The position numbers were made by a program, and so were the translations under genes. Below, in pieces: positions 37,601 to 47,400 of a stretch of DNA of 64,000 nt. The notes beneath the pieces were generated by a model, which saw only the letters and a program-made list of their open reading frames with translations, ran no database searches and was not told where the DNA came from. Origin of the DNA: Odontesthes bonariensis (taxonomy: Eukaryota > Chordata > Actinopteri > Atheriniformes > Atherinopsidae); NCBI RefSeq assembly GCF_027942865.1, contig NC_134528.1, positions 8,613,586-8,677,585 on the forward strand, given 5' to 3'. Each line of letters starts with the position of its first letter. Position 1 is the first letter of the stretch.

Positions 37601-38334
37601 ATCACACAGCATGCTGTGAGTAAAGAAACGTAGTCCGAGCCTGTTTCTGGCCACACTGAGGAACTGTGACAGGAAGCTTTGAAAAGCTGCAGAAAAAATA
37701 TGTAATAAGAGGCTGAAATGGGTTTGTTATGTGGGTTGTCAGAATACTCTCCAATCCTAGGAGGATTTTCTGATCCCTGTAGAAAGGGGGCGTATAAAAC
37801 TCACATCTTCACATATTTTAAAATGAACCAAGAATTTCTCATTTACCAGTTTTGGCCCCCTCCGTTCTCACATCTCTCCCTCTGCCATGGAAGCAATGCA
37901 AGTGAAGGAAACGAGGAGACACGGTGGAGTGATGAGAAGAACCTCAGACCCGCTCATATGTATTGTTAGTTTTCCAGTAAAATGACTCCGGTAGTGCTGA
38001 TTTTCATGTTATTATAACTAAGAAAAGAAGATGTAGACAGTAATAGAAGAAACACAGCAGACTAATCAGTCTCCAAAGAGGACGGCAGATCAATACCTAT
38101 GTTCGGTGTGATGTAACCTGGTACTTCTTCTTTTCTTAGGTGCTGCAGGAGGTTCTGGCTCGCGGCCGGACGGTCCTGGTCGTGACTCATCAACTGAAGA
38201 CTGCAGAGAGTGCAGACCACATCGTCTTCTTGGAGCAGGGATCAGTCGTGGAGGAGGGAACACACCAAGAACTCTTAGCCAGGAAGGAACATTACTATCG
38301 TTTGAACAGGGAGCGGATCACTGACAGCGGCTGA
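31189..38334 (+). CDS. tap2t: TAP2-type ABC half-transporter (teleost tap2t), complete, eleven coding exons
   Basis: ABCB-subfamily half-transporter of the TAP2 group, expected in the ER membrane, where TAP dimers feed cytosolic peptides to MHC class I. Eleven exons join to 712 codons (human TAP2 is about 700). An N-terminal multi-helix region (about 1-120) precedes the transmembrane domain, with [15 protein letters not shown] and [14 protein letters not shown] in TAP2 positions. [15 protein letters not shown] lies near residues 345-360. The nucleotide-binding domain has Walker A GPSGSGKT (507-514), Q-loop VSQNP (Q555), signature LSAGQKQ (611-617), Walker B VIILDE (631-636) and H-loop histidine 665; all are intact. 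Human TAP2 has LAAGQ in the signature, so alanine there supports TAP2 over TAP1 (LSGGQ). No MHC or proteasome genes flank it, which fits the teleost-specific tap2t rather than the MHC-linked tap2. That choice is from memory of fish gene sets and is less certain than the TAP2 group. Confidence 0.88.
31804..31918 (+). CDS. tap2t: tap2t coding exon 2
   Basis: Encodes [17 protein letters not shown] and the next helix; phase 1 in, phase 2 out, donor GTAATC. Confidence 0.88.
32036..32166 (+). CDS. tap2t: tap2t coding exon 3
   Basis: Encodes [20 protein letters not shown] to FFEENNP; acceptor CGAACAG, donor GTGAGT. Confidence 0.88.
32167..33763. other. tap2t intron 3
   Basis: 1.6-kb AT-rich intron. 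No mobile element or gene recognised. The other tap2t introns (33970-34592, 34791-35357, 36042-36869, 37030-37478, 37616-38139) likewise show only unremarkable sequence, apart from a short CTCAAAGTGCTTTAGAG LINE-tail scrap near 36143. Confidence 0.6.
33764..33969 (+). CDS. tap2t: tap2t coding exon 4
   Basis: Encodes [16 protein letters not shown] to YTSLSK; acceptor TTCTTAG, donor GTAGGT. Confidence 0.88.
34593..34790 (+). CDS. tap2t: tap2t coding exon 5
   Basis: Encodes [14 protein letters not shown] through [15 protein letters not shown] to LLIRR; phase 0 both ends. Confidence 0.88.
35358..35486 (+). CDS. tap2t: tap2t coding exon 6
   Basis: 129 bp encoding [16 protein letters not shown] and the last transmembrane segment; donor GTGAGC. 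Confidence 0.85.
35569..35757 (+). CDS. tap2t: tap2t coding exon 7
   Basis: Links the membrane domain to the nucleotide-binding domain. [18 protein letters not shown] carries the A-loop tyrosine. Confidence 0.88.
35868..36041 (+). CDS. tap2t: tap2t coding exon 8 (Walker A)
   Basis: Encodes [12 protein letters not shown] and the following helix; acceptor CTCCAG, donor GTACGG. Confidence 0.9.
36870..37029 (+). CDS. tap2t: tap2t coding exon 9 (Q-loop)
   Basis: Encodes [19 protein letters not shown] to ESGYDT; phase 0 in, phase 1 out. Confidence 0.88.
37479..37615 (+). CDS. tap2t: tap2t coding exon 10 (signature and Walker B)
   Basis: Encodes [19 protein letters not shown] and [13 protein letters not shown]; donor GTGAGT at 37616. 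Confidence 0.9.
38140..38334 (+). CDS. tap2t: tap2t terminal coding exon (H-loop)
   Basis: Starts [18 protein letters not shown] after TTTCTTAG; stop TGA 38332-38334. Confidence 0.9.
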   Translation: MLQEVLARGRTVLVVTHQLKTAESADHIVFLEQGSVVEEGTHQELLARKEHYYRLNRERITDSG

Positions 38335-38723
38335 GGAAAGCCTGGTTTATTTCCTCAGTTTTATTTGAGGGGTGCAGGTGTGTTAGTATACCTTTAGTCT
38401 AGATTACCTGGTGCGAAAAGGTTCTGCAGTATATGAAGGTTTGTGATGATCTGTTTATTTCATGTACTGAAAACAGAGCAGTGATGTCCCTTTCTTGACG
38501 TTTTTACAGTTAGTTAATGAATTATCTGTATTCTTTTTAACATAGTGTTGTTCTTTGGTGTATTTAAAACCTCACTTTTTAAAATTGTTTTGTTTTTGAC
38601 TGAAAAAAATCTGAATTTCTGAAAATCTGAAAAGTTTTCCTCCCCTCTTTGGCATCGTGAGTCTCTTACAAAGGAGTCCAAATGAAAGGATAAGCTTGCA
38701 GATTGTCGTGTCTGTTCTAAAAC

Positions 38724-38729
38724 AATAAA
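38724..38729 (+). promoter_or_regulatory. Poly(A) signal of tap2t
   Basis: AATAAA about 390 bases after the stop, followed by a T/G-rich stretch. It is the first canonical signal downstream. Confidence 0.65.
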
Positions 38730-38734
38730 TGGCC

Positions 38735-39400
38735 ATTTGTACACTGAACCTGACTTCAGTAGAAGATGATTGATTTCAGTGCAGGATTCCAGACACTGTT
38801 TTGACTAACTGATCGAGGCAACCTTTGTAATACATCCTTACCCAGATCAATGACGGTGAACTTTGACGCTTATCAGTTCCTTATCTTTTTTGAAAATCAG
38901 AAAGGAATCTGTTTGTGGCAAGGGATAGGTGTGTTTGGTCGTGTTCAGGGATAGAGTGTTTGAAAATAGGAAGAAGAACACACACACTCTCATTACTGCT
39001 GGTAAAGCATGGCACAGTACCATGAAGAAAGAGATGAAGAAAGCAGCATTGATCTACAAATATCCAAGGGAGCGCATACACTGAAACAGCTACAATAAGC
39101 AGTTGCACTTCAGGCAACAGGAGGGGAGACCAGAGCTGAGTTCCGTGCTATTAAAGGTGACCAGTTAACTAAACTAAAGCAAGGATGGGATAAAACATTT
39201 CTCCCGCTACATATGGATGGATAACTGATCATACCGACACAGCAAATGGGGTTCACCTGCAAAATGTCACCATAAAAAGAAGCCAAACAACTACAAAAAC
39301 ACACATACAAGAGAATAAATGACGAACGATAAGATGCTTCTTTTGGGAGAACTAATTCAAAGTGAGGCACAATATCATTAAAAGTGACTACATTGTGAAT
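38735..39400. other. Intergenic between tap2t and the piggyBac element
   Basis: AT-rich, no gene or repeat family recognised. Confidence 0.5.
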
Positions 39401-39815
39401 TTAACCCTTGGATGCATGAACGACCGATACCTACACTCTTCCATGAGTGGGGTCAAAAATGACTCCAATTAGAATAAATGTGTTTTTGCAATGAATTTAA
39501 AAAATGTCTTTCATTTTGGTTGACTGTGATTGTATTTATTATATTTCAGTCGACAAAAAAACTGATTTTACATTTAGCAAGTTTATTTATAAGATTTTAT
39601 AACTTTTTTTTTTTCTTTTTACAAGAAATAACATCAAAAATCTTCAAAAAATATTGTTAGTGTTTCCATCTGTCTGGAGGTCAAAAAAGAGAATGAACAT
39701 ACATAAGACCAGAACACTGTCCACTCACATGCGCATACAAACGTCTTTTCTCTATTCACTGTGTGCAGTTGTCACAAACTATTTGCTTTTGGCTGTGACC
39801 ATTGCACACTGGGAT

Positions 39816-40523
39816 CAGGGTATGTAATTAAGAAAATATTTTGGGGGCAATTTTGGCCCCCACAGTCCCAAATGTTTGGGGGCCATCAAAAAAAACTTAG
39901 ATCTTCAAGTTATTTTTAGATTTAAATGCACAACGTCATCATTACTTTGCCGTCTGCCAACCTAAATAAATGTAAAGCTTGTTATTTCTTTTACAGAGAG
40001 AAGTGTGGAAGTAGTAGCTACAGACAGAAAACAGGATACAGCCGTAAGCAAACTAATGCAGGCTTTATTTATTTAGTCCTTGAAAGCATATTCATATTCA
40101 TACCAACAGCATATTCAAGTTTAACTCATGTGCATATCATATAAAATAAAAATATAACATAAAAAGCATATTTTCAAAACAGTACATGTAAACAGAACTC
40201 ATGTGCTTACTGCTTAGTTGTCAATATAATAAACATAAAAGACAAAAACGTTTAACTCATGTGCATATCATATAACATAACAATATAACATAAAAAGCAT
40301 ATTTTCACATTCCATTTATTTACATTCCATCAGGAGAATAAAGAGACGCGACGGTAAATTAATGAAAATAAAAATTGTAGTTTAATGTCACATTATAATA
40401 ATGTACAAATATTTGTTTCAAAAACTTGGGGGCAATTTTGGCCCCTCCAGCATGATTTTTGGGGGCATTTTAGGCTAAATTGGGGGCCAAATGGCCCGTG
40501 GCCCTCGCTAATTTCCGACGCTA
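39816..40523. mobile_element. hAT-like non-autonomous element, 708 bp, nested in piggyBac
   Basis: ACTGGGAT occurs at 39808-39815 and 40524-40531, an 8-bp target duplication as hAT elements make. Ends are weakly inverted: CAGGGTATGTAATTAAG against TAGCGTCGGAAATTAGC. GGGGGC(C)/GGCCCC stretches lie just inside both. No transposase is present. The interior has a direct repeat of about 60 bp (about 40123-40180 and 40252-40310). Confidence 0.75.
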
Positions 40524-40669
40524 ACTGGGATACTGCATTTCCATTTGCGATCTTTGTTTCTTGGACACATCTGGCACCTCTTTCTCTTCTGTCGGCCCTC
40601 TGTGCTTCTCTCCTGTTGCTGGTTTGCAGCTTTTATCACTCCACACCTTCCCATTGCTTCAGTGATGTA

Positions 40670-42787
40670 CACAGCAAATTGAGAAGAGTTGAATTCTTGG
40701 TGTTAAACTAGACAAACACTAGTAGAGTTAATTATACTCTGGATAGAGTAAATCCATTATAATTAACTCTCAGTCGATAAATAGTTGTTGTCAAAACCGA
40801 GTGTAAAAAATGAAGTGTCACTGAATCAAACCTCTAAGTGTTAATGTTTAAATATTAACTCCGAACTTTTTACTCTAAACTCTGATCCTGTATTTCACAC
40901 CTCAAGTGTAACCCCATAACCCGCACCCCCAATGTACCAACACGCTCTGCTGAAGAAAGAGCAACATCTCAACTTTTAACGGTTACACTGTTCGGTAAGT
41001 ACATGAAGTAGTATCTGATAATATTGTATTTTATATTAATATCGCTCTTCGGGCACCCGGTCATTTTGGAACGGTAACTTTACTCGTCGCTGTACTAACC
41101 ACCCTAACACCTGCTTAATGAGCTAGAGGTTAGCATGCCTGTTCTCACTGTAACAAAAAAAGTGAGTTACGGCAGTAAACGATAAGTTTTGTCTGACGTT
41201 TTGGCTGAGTGAGACGAGTCATGCACTTTGTAACCATAGATATAAAACGTGATAAGATGATGCTAATGTTCGGAGTTTCTAGCTAGCGTGCTAAAGTGGT
41301 GCTAACGCTAGCAAGCCCTTTGTCCAAAGTCATTTCTACATTTTTTTTTGTTTCGAAAATAACACAGCTCTTGGTGAATTATAATATAACTTTTTGTCAG
41401 TAACAAAAACACCGTGAAATTCCGGTTTTCGACAGACTGCTCATGTTTACCGTGCCAAAACGGTACGATGTCAAAGCTAAATTTCTGGTCCTGAAATAAA
41501 TTAATAGATTTCTATTTTCATTTTAATAATGTCGAATATGAAGTTGAGTTTTGTTATTTATCAAAAACAATAATTTTAGTTAAATGGTATCTGTAGTAAG
41601 CACGAAATAATGTTTTACAATGCTTTTGTTGTCTGTCTCAAATATTTGTCTTCAAGGCTGGGATAGTGATGTGTCTGCTCTCCTGTTGCTGTTGCAAGTC
41701 CTGCCCCCTACATCAAAAGGCCAGAAAAAAACTCCCAAGATGAGCTCAGCACAGGCAGCCAATCATGTTGTCAGATTCATTAAGGCACCATCAGCTTTTT
41801 GTACTACCGTGTAAGAAGTGTGCGGTGCAGATTGGACCGTAAGAATAATTCTTGCAGTGTATCTAGTATGTTAGGCTAAGTATATGCATCATGTGTCATT
41901 CAAACTACAGGAAGGAGCCAGCCTCACTACATTCCTGGACAAAGTTGAAGCAAGGCAGCCTTTCCTCCTTTGCTACGGAGAGCAAAGAAAGAAAATTGCA
42001 AGGTTCTTCATTGTTGTGGACCAGAAAGCTATCCCATGCAACGCTCAGACATCGGTGGCTGCTTTTGATGTGCTGTTCAGGACTCACTTTGTCTTCAGCC
42101 TCTCCTATGATGAAGCACTTTCTGCATTCTACTCTTTCATCCAAACAACGATATACCACATCGATGTTGGAACCGCAAAGGAAACCTCACGAGTCAAGGA
42201 AACGAGGGCCAAACTACTGTAAGACCATTAAAATGTCACTGGTTCACAAAAGTCAAGAGCACAGTTAAAAAAACAGTCTGATTATGTTCACATGTTTTGT
42301 TTGTAAAAAGCTGACGTATTTTAGACCGTTTAATAAGCAATACTCTAATGAGAGTGAGAGGACATACATTGTGCCTTACTGTTGCATGTTCTAATATTTG
42401 TGGTGAAAATAAATGTTTTTAAACTGACAAACATGACTGCCTTTGTATTTTAGCAAAGTTTATTTTCCAAGTATTTTTTTTTAAGGATTATACATATAAG
42501 GATTATATTGACACCTTTTAAGTGTTATGTGTAGTTAAGAAATAGTCCTCTGAGAGAGTTAATTACTAACACTACATAGAAGTGTTAAAAAAAGTAACAC
42601 TGGTTGGAGTTAGGCAGTGTTAAATTTTAACTCCAAAAAGAGTCAAAATTACACTAACTTAGTGCAAAGGTACCAACACTCGAAAAGGTGTTAAAGTAAC
42701 ACTCAGAGGTGTGGACCCATATAGACACTTTAAAAGTGTTAAGATCAACTCTTGCAGTGTTAATTTGAGTATGCTGATTTTACTGTG
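40670..42787. mobile_element. 2118-bp TA-flanked element with AGTGTTA-rich ends and its own ORF
   Basis: TA at 40668-40669 and 42788-42789 flanks it. The piggyBac frame reads through correctly (PT/YITEA) once one TA and the insert are removed. Ends are CACAGCAAAT and, reversed, CACAGTAAAA. Both terminal 250 bp are dense in AGTGTTA, GAGTTAA and their complements, possible transposase-binding sites. It carries a spliced gene on the + strand with a poly(A) signal. The TA duplication suggests Tc1/mariner-type integration, but no such transposase is inside, so the superfamily is left open. Confidence 0.75.
41657..42222 (+). CDS. Unidentified two-exon ORF carried by the TA-flanked element (C-terminal part)
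   Basis: Exon 41657-41808 (from LPPTSKGQKKTPKMSSAQAA to APSAFCTT) joins exon 41911-42222 in phase 0. The second exon encodes EGASLTTFLDKVEARQPF, RFFIVVDQKAIPC, FDVLFRTHFVFSLSYDEAL and FIQTTIYHIDVGTAKETS. I recall similar C-terminal domains in many uncharacterised and SAM-domain-type predicted proteins of fishes, but know no function. No DDE, RNase H or helicase motif is visible. A 5' exon is expected upstream, since the first exon opens after an acceptor; an untranslated exon may end at the donor GTAAGT at 40995. If translation starts at the internal ATG (41740) the product is about 126 residues. AATAAA follows at 42408-42413. Confidence 0.55.
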
Positions 42788-43736
42788 TAGGTTGGTAGGT
42801 TCGGGGTACCTTCCAGTCGACTTTTCATGTAAGGAGGAGTCACAAGCTCCTTTGAGAGCTCTGTGAGGAAATGTCGCCGTGCGTTGGTGATACCTGTGGA
42901 AAATTCAGGGTGCCGAGCCCTGAGAAATGAGTAGGCATTTAGAGTGGCTACATCAATCATGTTGTACCACAGCACCATGGGCCACCTCTGTGTCTGGCGC
43001 TTGCAGGTGTAGTTGCCAACCATCTGATCAACGGTATCTACACCTCCTTTGGTCTGGTTGTAGAAGAGGATTATTTCATTGAACCCAAATTCAGTGCTGT
43101 GGACCTCCCTCGACTTGGAAGCCTTCATCACTGGAGGGACACACACTGGTGAAGAAGTTGTCTGTGGTGATGCTGCGACCTGTGTGTCTGAATCCACTTC
43201 ACAACTGACGGACAGTGTTTTCCACCTAGATTCTTCTGGACTTCTACCCCTGGTGTTCTCCACACGATTCCATCAATTGCATAAGGGGTGCGTGCATCAC
43301 AAACCCAGAATATCTTTATGCCGTACTTGGCAGGCTTGCTTGGCATTACACTGCAAAAACTTGGTCCTTCCTCGAAATGGTACAAGTTGTTCGTCCACTG
43401 TGACGAGTCATCTCTCTTATATCTTTCCTCTTTGACCTCTTCTACTCCACGTTACAAAGGGAGCATATGAACCCTTGCATCTTCCTTTCACAGTTGGTAA
43501 GAATCAAAGGTTCCCAAAGCAAACCCTTGAGATTCTGTAGGAAATGATCGGGGTCATAACTGGGGTAGTGACACAAAAACTGCAATTTCTTAAAATGTAT
43601 AAAAACATTTAGAAAAAATAAAATGGCCTCAAGTCACAAACATGTTTTATGAGGAATACCTGGAATATGGAAGTGTAAAAACTTTTCATTTCAGAGATTT
43701 TGAAGAATGACAACCCTTATGCACTCAATCTAAGGG

Positions 43737-44282
43737 TTAAAATAGCCTTTTTCAGATTTGTGTGTGACTTAATGCCCTCCGCTCCACTTTATCCAAAGTG
43801 CGGGATATTTTACTGAATTACATTAATTCAGTGTCGTAAACTCAAAAGATTTTAGTGAAAAAGTTATATGATCAGTTGTTTTCAATCAAACTAACCAAAA
43901 TGAGCTCAGTATTAATCAGCTGCACTTTGTAGGCCTGTGCAGGACTTTCACTTGCACTCAAATACACTCATTTTGTCGAATACTTTTATGAACCATTGAA
44001 GGGATCTGCGTATTTTATGTTAATTCGTATTATGAGTACTTAAGCAGCTGGATAGCTCTAGCTGCGTATAGCCCCCCCAGCTGGCCAGAGCTGCTTAATA
44101 AAAATAAGTGCGTCAACACTGAAGAGGAGGCTCAAGGTTCGAGTCCTAACCTGCAAACATAAGTGAACTCGCAACAAGAAACAGGTCTCCACCCCATCGT
44201 CCGATGAGTCCCTGCAGGCGGAATCACTGAAGCAGACTGAGAGTTCTTGCATCGGGGGCGCGGTGAGTTGCAGATTCACACG
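43737..44282. other. Upstream region and probable promoter of acsf2
   Basis: Between the piggyBac edge and the acsf2 start. It becomes GC-richer from about 44050. GCAGCTGG/CCAGCTGGCC E-box-like palindromes occur near 44047-44087. No TATA box is obvious. Confidence 0.4.
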
Positions 44283-44401
44283 ATGGTCCCCAGCGTTGCG
44301 TTTTGTGCCCATTTTCTCCGGAAAAGCGGTCCTCTTTTTGCGCCTTTGAAGGCTTTGCGCACACCATGGACACGTCAGCCTGGATTTCCCGCTGCCGCTC
44401 G
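44283..44401 (+). CDS. acsf2: acsf2 exon 1 (mitochondrial presequence)
   Basis: [17 protein letters not shown] start, rich in R, K and A. The donor GTGAGT begins at 44402 after two bases of an arginine codon. Confidence 0.7.
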
Positions 44402-47400
44402 GTGAGTAAAGTTTAGAAAAGTAAAGTCCGTCATTGTTTTCAATGAATACCCGCGTGCAGATATTTCTTAACTCATAACTGACCTTTAACTGAAAGAAAA
44501 AGCACGCCGGTCGTTTGCCATTACTTTCTTATTATGTAACAAACAGGCCGTGCAGGAAATTGTCTGTCCTCCTGATATAGGACCCCAAGCCCACTCCCCT
44601 TCTTGTGCACTGCTGCGTTATCTCTGCAAAGATTTGAAGGAGTGGGAGGGTATAATATCAGAGGAAAAAGATATGGTGTTTACCAAGAAAACGCATGTAA
44701 ATAATATACCCTGCTACACTGGTTTTGCATTTCACTAGACTGCATTCTGTTGAGTAAATCCTCAACTCATTGACCCCATTTTGCTCTGCTGCGACTTAGA
44801 GCTCAGAATGAGGGTCAGTTCATAGAGCTTTCTATGTTACAGGAACTCGATAATTGATTTGCATTAAGTTAATGCAAAAAGAAAAGTTCTCTTTGGTGTT
44901 GGGAGGTAGCAGAAGGGGCTTAAAGAGCAGTTTGTGTGCAGTGAAGAGACACATTGATGCTCCTTAAAAGTTTACAGTTCCATTGTGCAGGTCTAGTAGA
45001 ATAGGTTCACATGTTTTAATTTTTAAAAAACACATAATTTTTCTCATTCATTACATCGCTGCAGCTGCTCTGCGTGTAAGGACTTTTACACACTAACTTT
45101 CAGAAAAACCTCTTTTCCTCTCTTATTTCGTTCCCAAAATAAAAATCACATCCGCATAGGGCAGTTTTCACAGAGATTTCCATCCATAGAGAAGCACAAA
45201 AGACAACCAACCCAAGTGCATGTAAACATGTTCGTCTGACTAAAATCGTACGAAATTCAGGCGTCTCAAAAGCAGATTATCACCACCAGATAATACTGTT
45301 CGATTCCCACTCTCGCCACTCAAAAAGATTGGTGGAACGGACAGCTGGAGGGGTGTCAGTTCACCTCCTTGTGGCGGCCGAGGTGCCCTTGAGCAAGGCA
45401 CCGTACCCTCATGCTCCCCGGGCGCTTCATGGCTGCCCACCGCTCCAGGTTGGCATCTGTCTCTGAGTGTGTGACCCTGTGCATGTGTGTGTCAACAGGT
45501 GCCAACCTGGATGGGTTAAAAGCAGAGGACAAATTTCGTGTGTATGCATGTATGCATGACCAATAAATCTGATCTTAATCTTAAAGCAAATCACTACTGC
45601 ATATATACGCTCAGCTAGACTCAAATGGGCCTAGGCGCTTGCAAGCAAGTGGATATTATTACAGCTGAATTCCCAATAAAGCTGCTCTCCTTCACATATC
45701 TTTCTGTTTCAGACGGTTAAACGTGTCAGAAATCGGGACTGAAATTCAGCTCATTAAGACTTTGTGTGAACTCGCGCCACTTAAAGCCTTTGCAGACTGT
45801 CGCATCCTCATCTTACGTGCACAATGATCTCCCACAGAGAAAGTCCGAAGCAGCAGAACGTCTTGAATGTTTACTCACACAGTCCACAGCATCGCAGCGT
45901 TGGACACACGTCAGTCAATAACTTGATTCCTCCTTTGTGCGTATATACTGGGACAGGAATAGCGGTCCATTTAAGCTGGAGCTACAGCTAAACTCAGCTG
46001 TGCATGAAACCATGCTGAGTGGCAGCTAACTGTACAGAGGATTAAAATGGCACTAACTTAAATCTTTATTGTCCAAACCGCTTGTCCTGACTCGCTGGCA
46101 TGTCAGGAAAGTGGTTGTTGATTGTGTGTACAGGGCCTCAAAGACTTGAGATGAATTACCGGATAAATCGAAGGGACGTTAAATTTAGGGGTGGGGTATT
46201 TTGCCGGCCATTTGACACTTGACACTTGATAGCAGGGTCAAGCATGAAATGCAGAATGGGGGCCAGGAGACAGACAAGGTTCTGCAGTCAGAACCAGTGT
46301 CAACATACGTGATCTCAGCTAGTTCAGGCAGTGAAAGGAAACTCGACTCAAACTTGCATAACAAGAAAATACAGCTGGCTGGGGACCCGTCTCCAGGACA
46401 CGAGGCCTCACATATACCCCGTGAGGGTAATCTAAGAAAAGGATAACATGTGCCGGGAGCTTTTGTGCTTCAGCTGTTAGAGCTCTTATAGAAGATGCAG
46501 TGAACTAGATAGTATGTTCCTGCGTTTTATATGACACAACCAGTCGCTTCAGTCTTGTTTTTACTTCTGTTATTGTATAAAGGTTTGTTTAGCGAGAGAC
46601 TTGGGGGACTTTATAACCCAGAACTTTTAATGTGGGATTTAGAAAGATAATGATATTAGTATTTTTAAACTGTTTAGTTTACTCTTAATGGTGATTAAAA
46701 GCTTTAAACATCACTTGATTTGGGGTAAAAAAAAAAAAATGAAAGGAAAGAAAGCTGCCTTTTTTCATGAATAATTAAATTGTTGTTTGTACAGTTTTGT
46801 GTCTTGTTTGGTCTTTACAGTCCAAACTCAGAGTCTGAACCCTCTCAGACCAGCTTTCTGTCCTTTCTTTAAGGAGTCTTCAGGAATAGTTCTCCAGGCT
46901 TCTTGAAGGACATCCCAAAGCTCTTCTTTGGATGTGGGCTGCCTTTTGTTCCGTTCTCTGCCAACATGATCCCACACTGCTTCAGTAATGTTGAGCTCCG
47001 GGCTCTGGGGAGGATTCATCCCTCCATCAGACCTGCTGCCACTGATTTTCAGCCCACTTCTTGTGTCCTTTGGCACAGCTCAGCCTTTTCTCCCTGTTTC
47101 CCTTCCTTAAGAACGGCTTCTTGACAGCCACCCTTCCATGGAGCCCATTTCTGATGAGGCTTGGGCCAACAGCAGATGGATCAGCTGAAGGTCCAGATGC
47201 ATCTCTCAGCTCCTGTGTCAGGTCTTTGATACAGTCTGTCAAAGTGTGTTATCTTTGGTGTTTTTCATAGGTGAAACTAAAGAAATGGGAACAAATGATG
47301 TGTCTTTGTGACAGGCTGCTGGTAATAAAGTCCCTAAAGATACAATGTAAAGTTGCTTCTTTGCTCAGTTGTCTGTTATGTGTGGACACAACACTGGTTC

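Larger units (their letters stand above)
39756..43480 (-). pseudogene. piggyBac (PGBD-like) transposase pseudogene, interrupted twice
   Basis: Read on the minus strand. It starts near 43420 with TVDEQLVPFRGRTKF (first catalytic aspartate). PSKPAKYGIKIFWVCDA follows in a second frame, then YNQTKGGVDTVDQM and RWPMVLWYNMIDVATLNAY in a third, so at least two frameshifts exist. At 42790 the nested TA element interrupts it. It resumes below 40668 with YITEAMGRCGVIK and KRCQMCPRNKDRKWKC, is interrupted again at 40531, and resumes below 39816 with CNGHSQKQIVCDNCTQ and stop at 39756-39758. The last parts form the C-terminal cysteine-rich zinc-binding domain of piggyBac transposases. Confidence 0.85.
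39405..43736 (-). mobile_element. piggyBac element with TTAA target duplication and two nested insertions
   Basis: TTAA at 39401-39404 and at 43737-43740 flank it. The left end reads TTAACCCTTGGAT and the right end, reversed, TTAACCCTTAGAT. A degenerate transposase lies on the minus strand. A hAT-like element (39816-40523) and a TA-flanked element (40670-42787) sit inside its coding sequence. Subtracting both leaves about 1.5 kb. The N-terminal part of a normal piggyBac transposase (over 200 codons) is missing between 43500 and the right end, so the copy was internally deleted. Confidence 0.85.

Noticed and set aside
44366-44401. ATG at 44366 as the acsf2 start
   Set aside because: It ends the exon in phase 0, but exon 2 needs two leading bases. 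The 44283 ATG fits phase and targeting.
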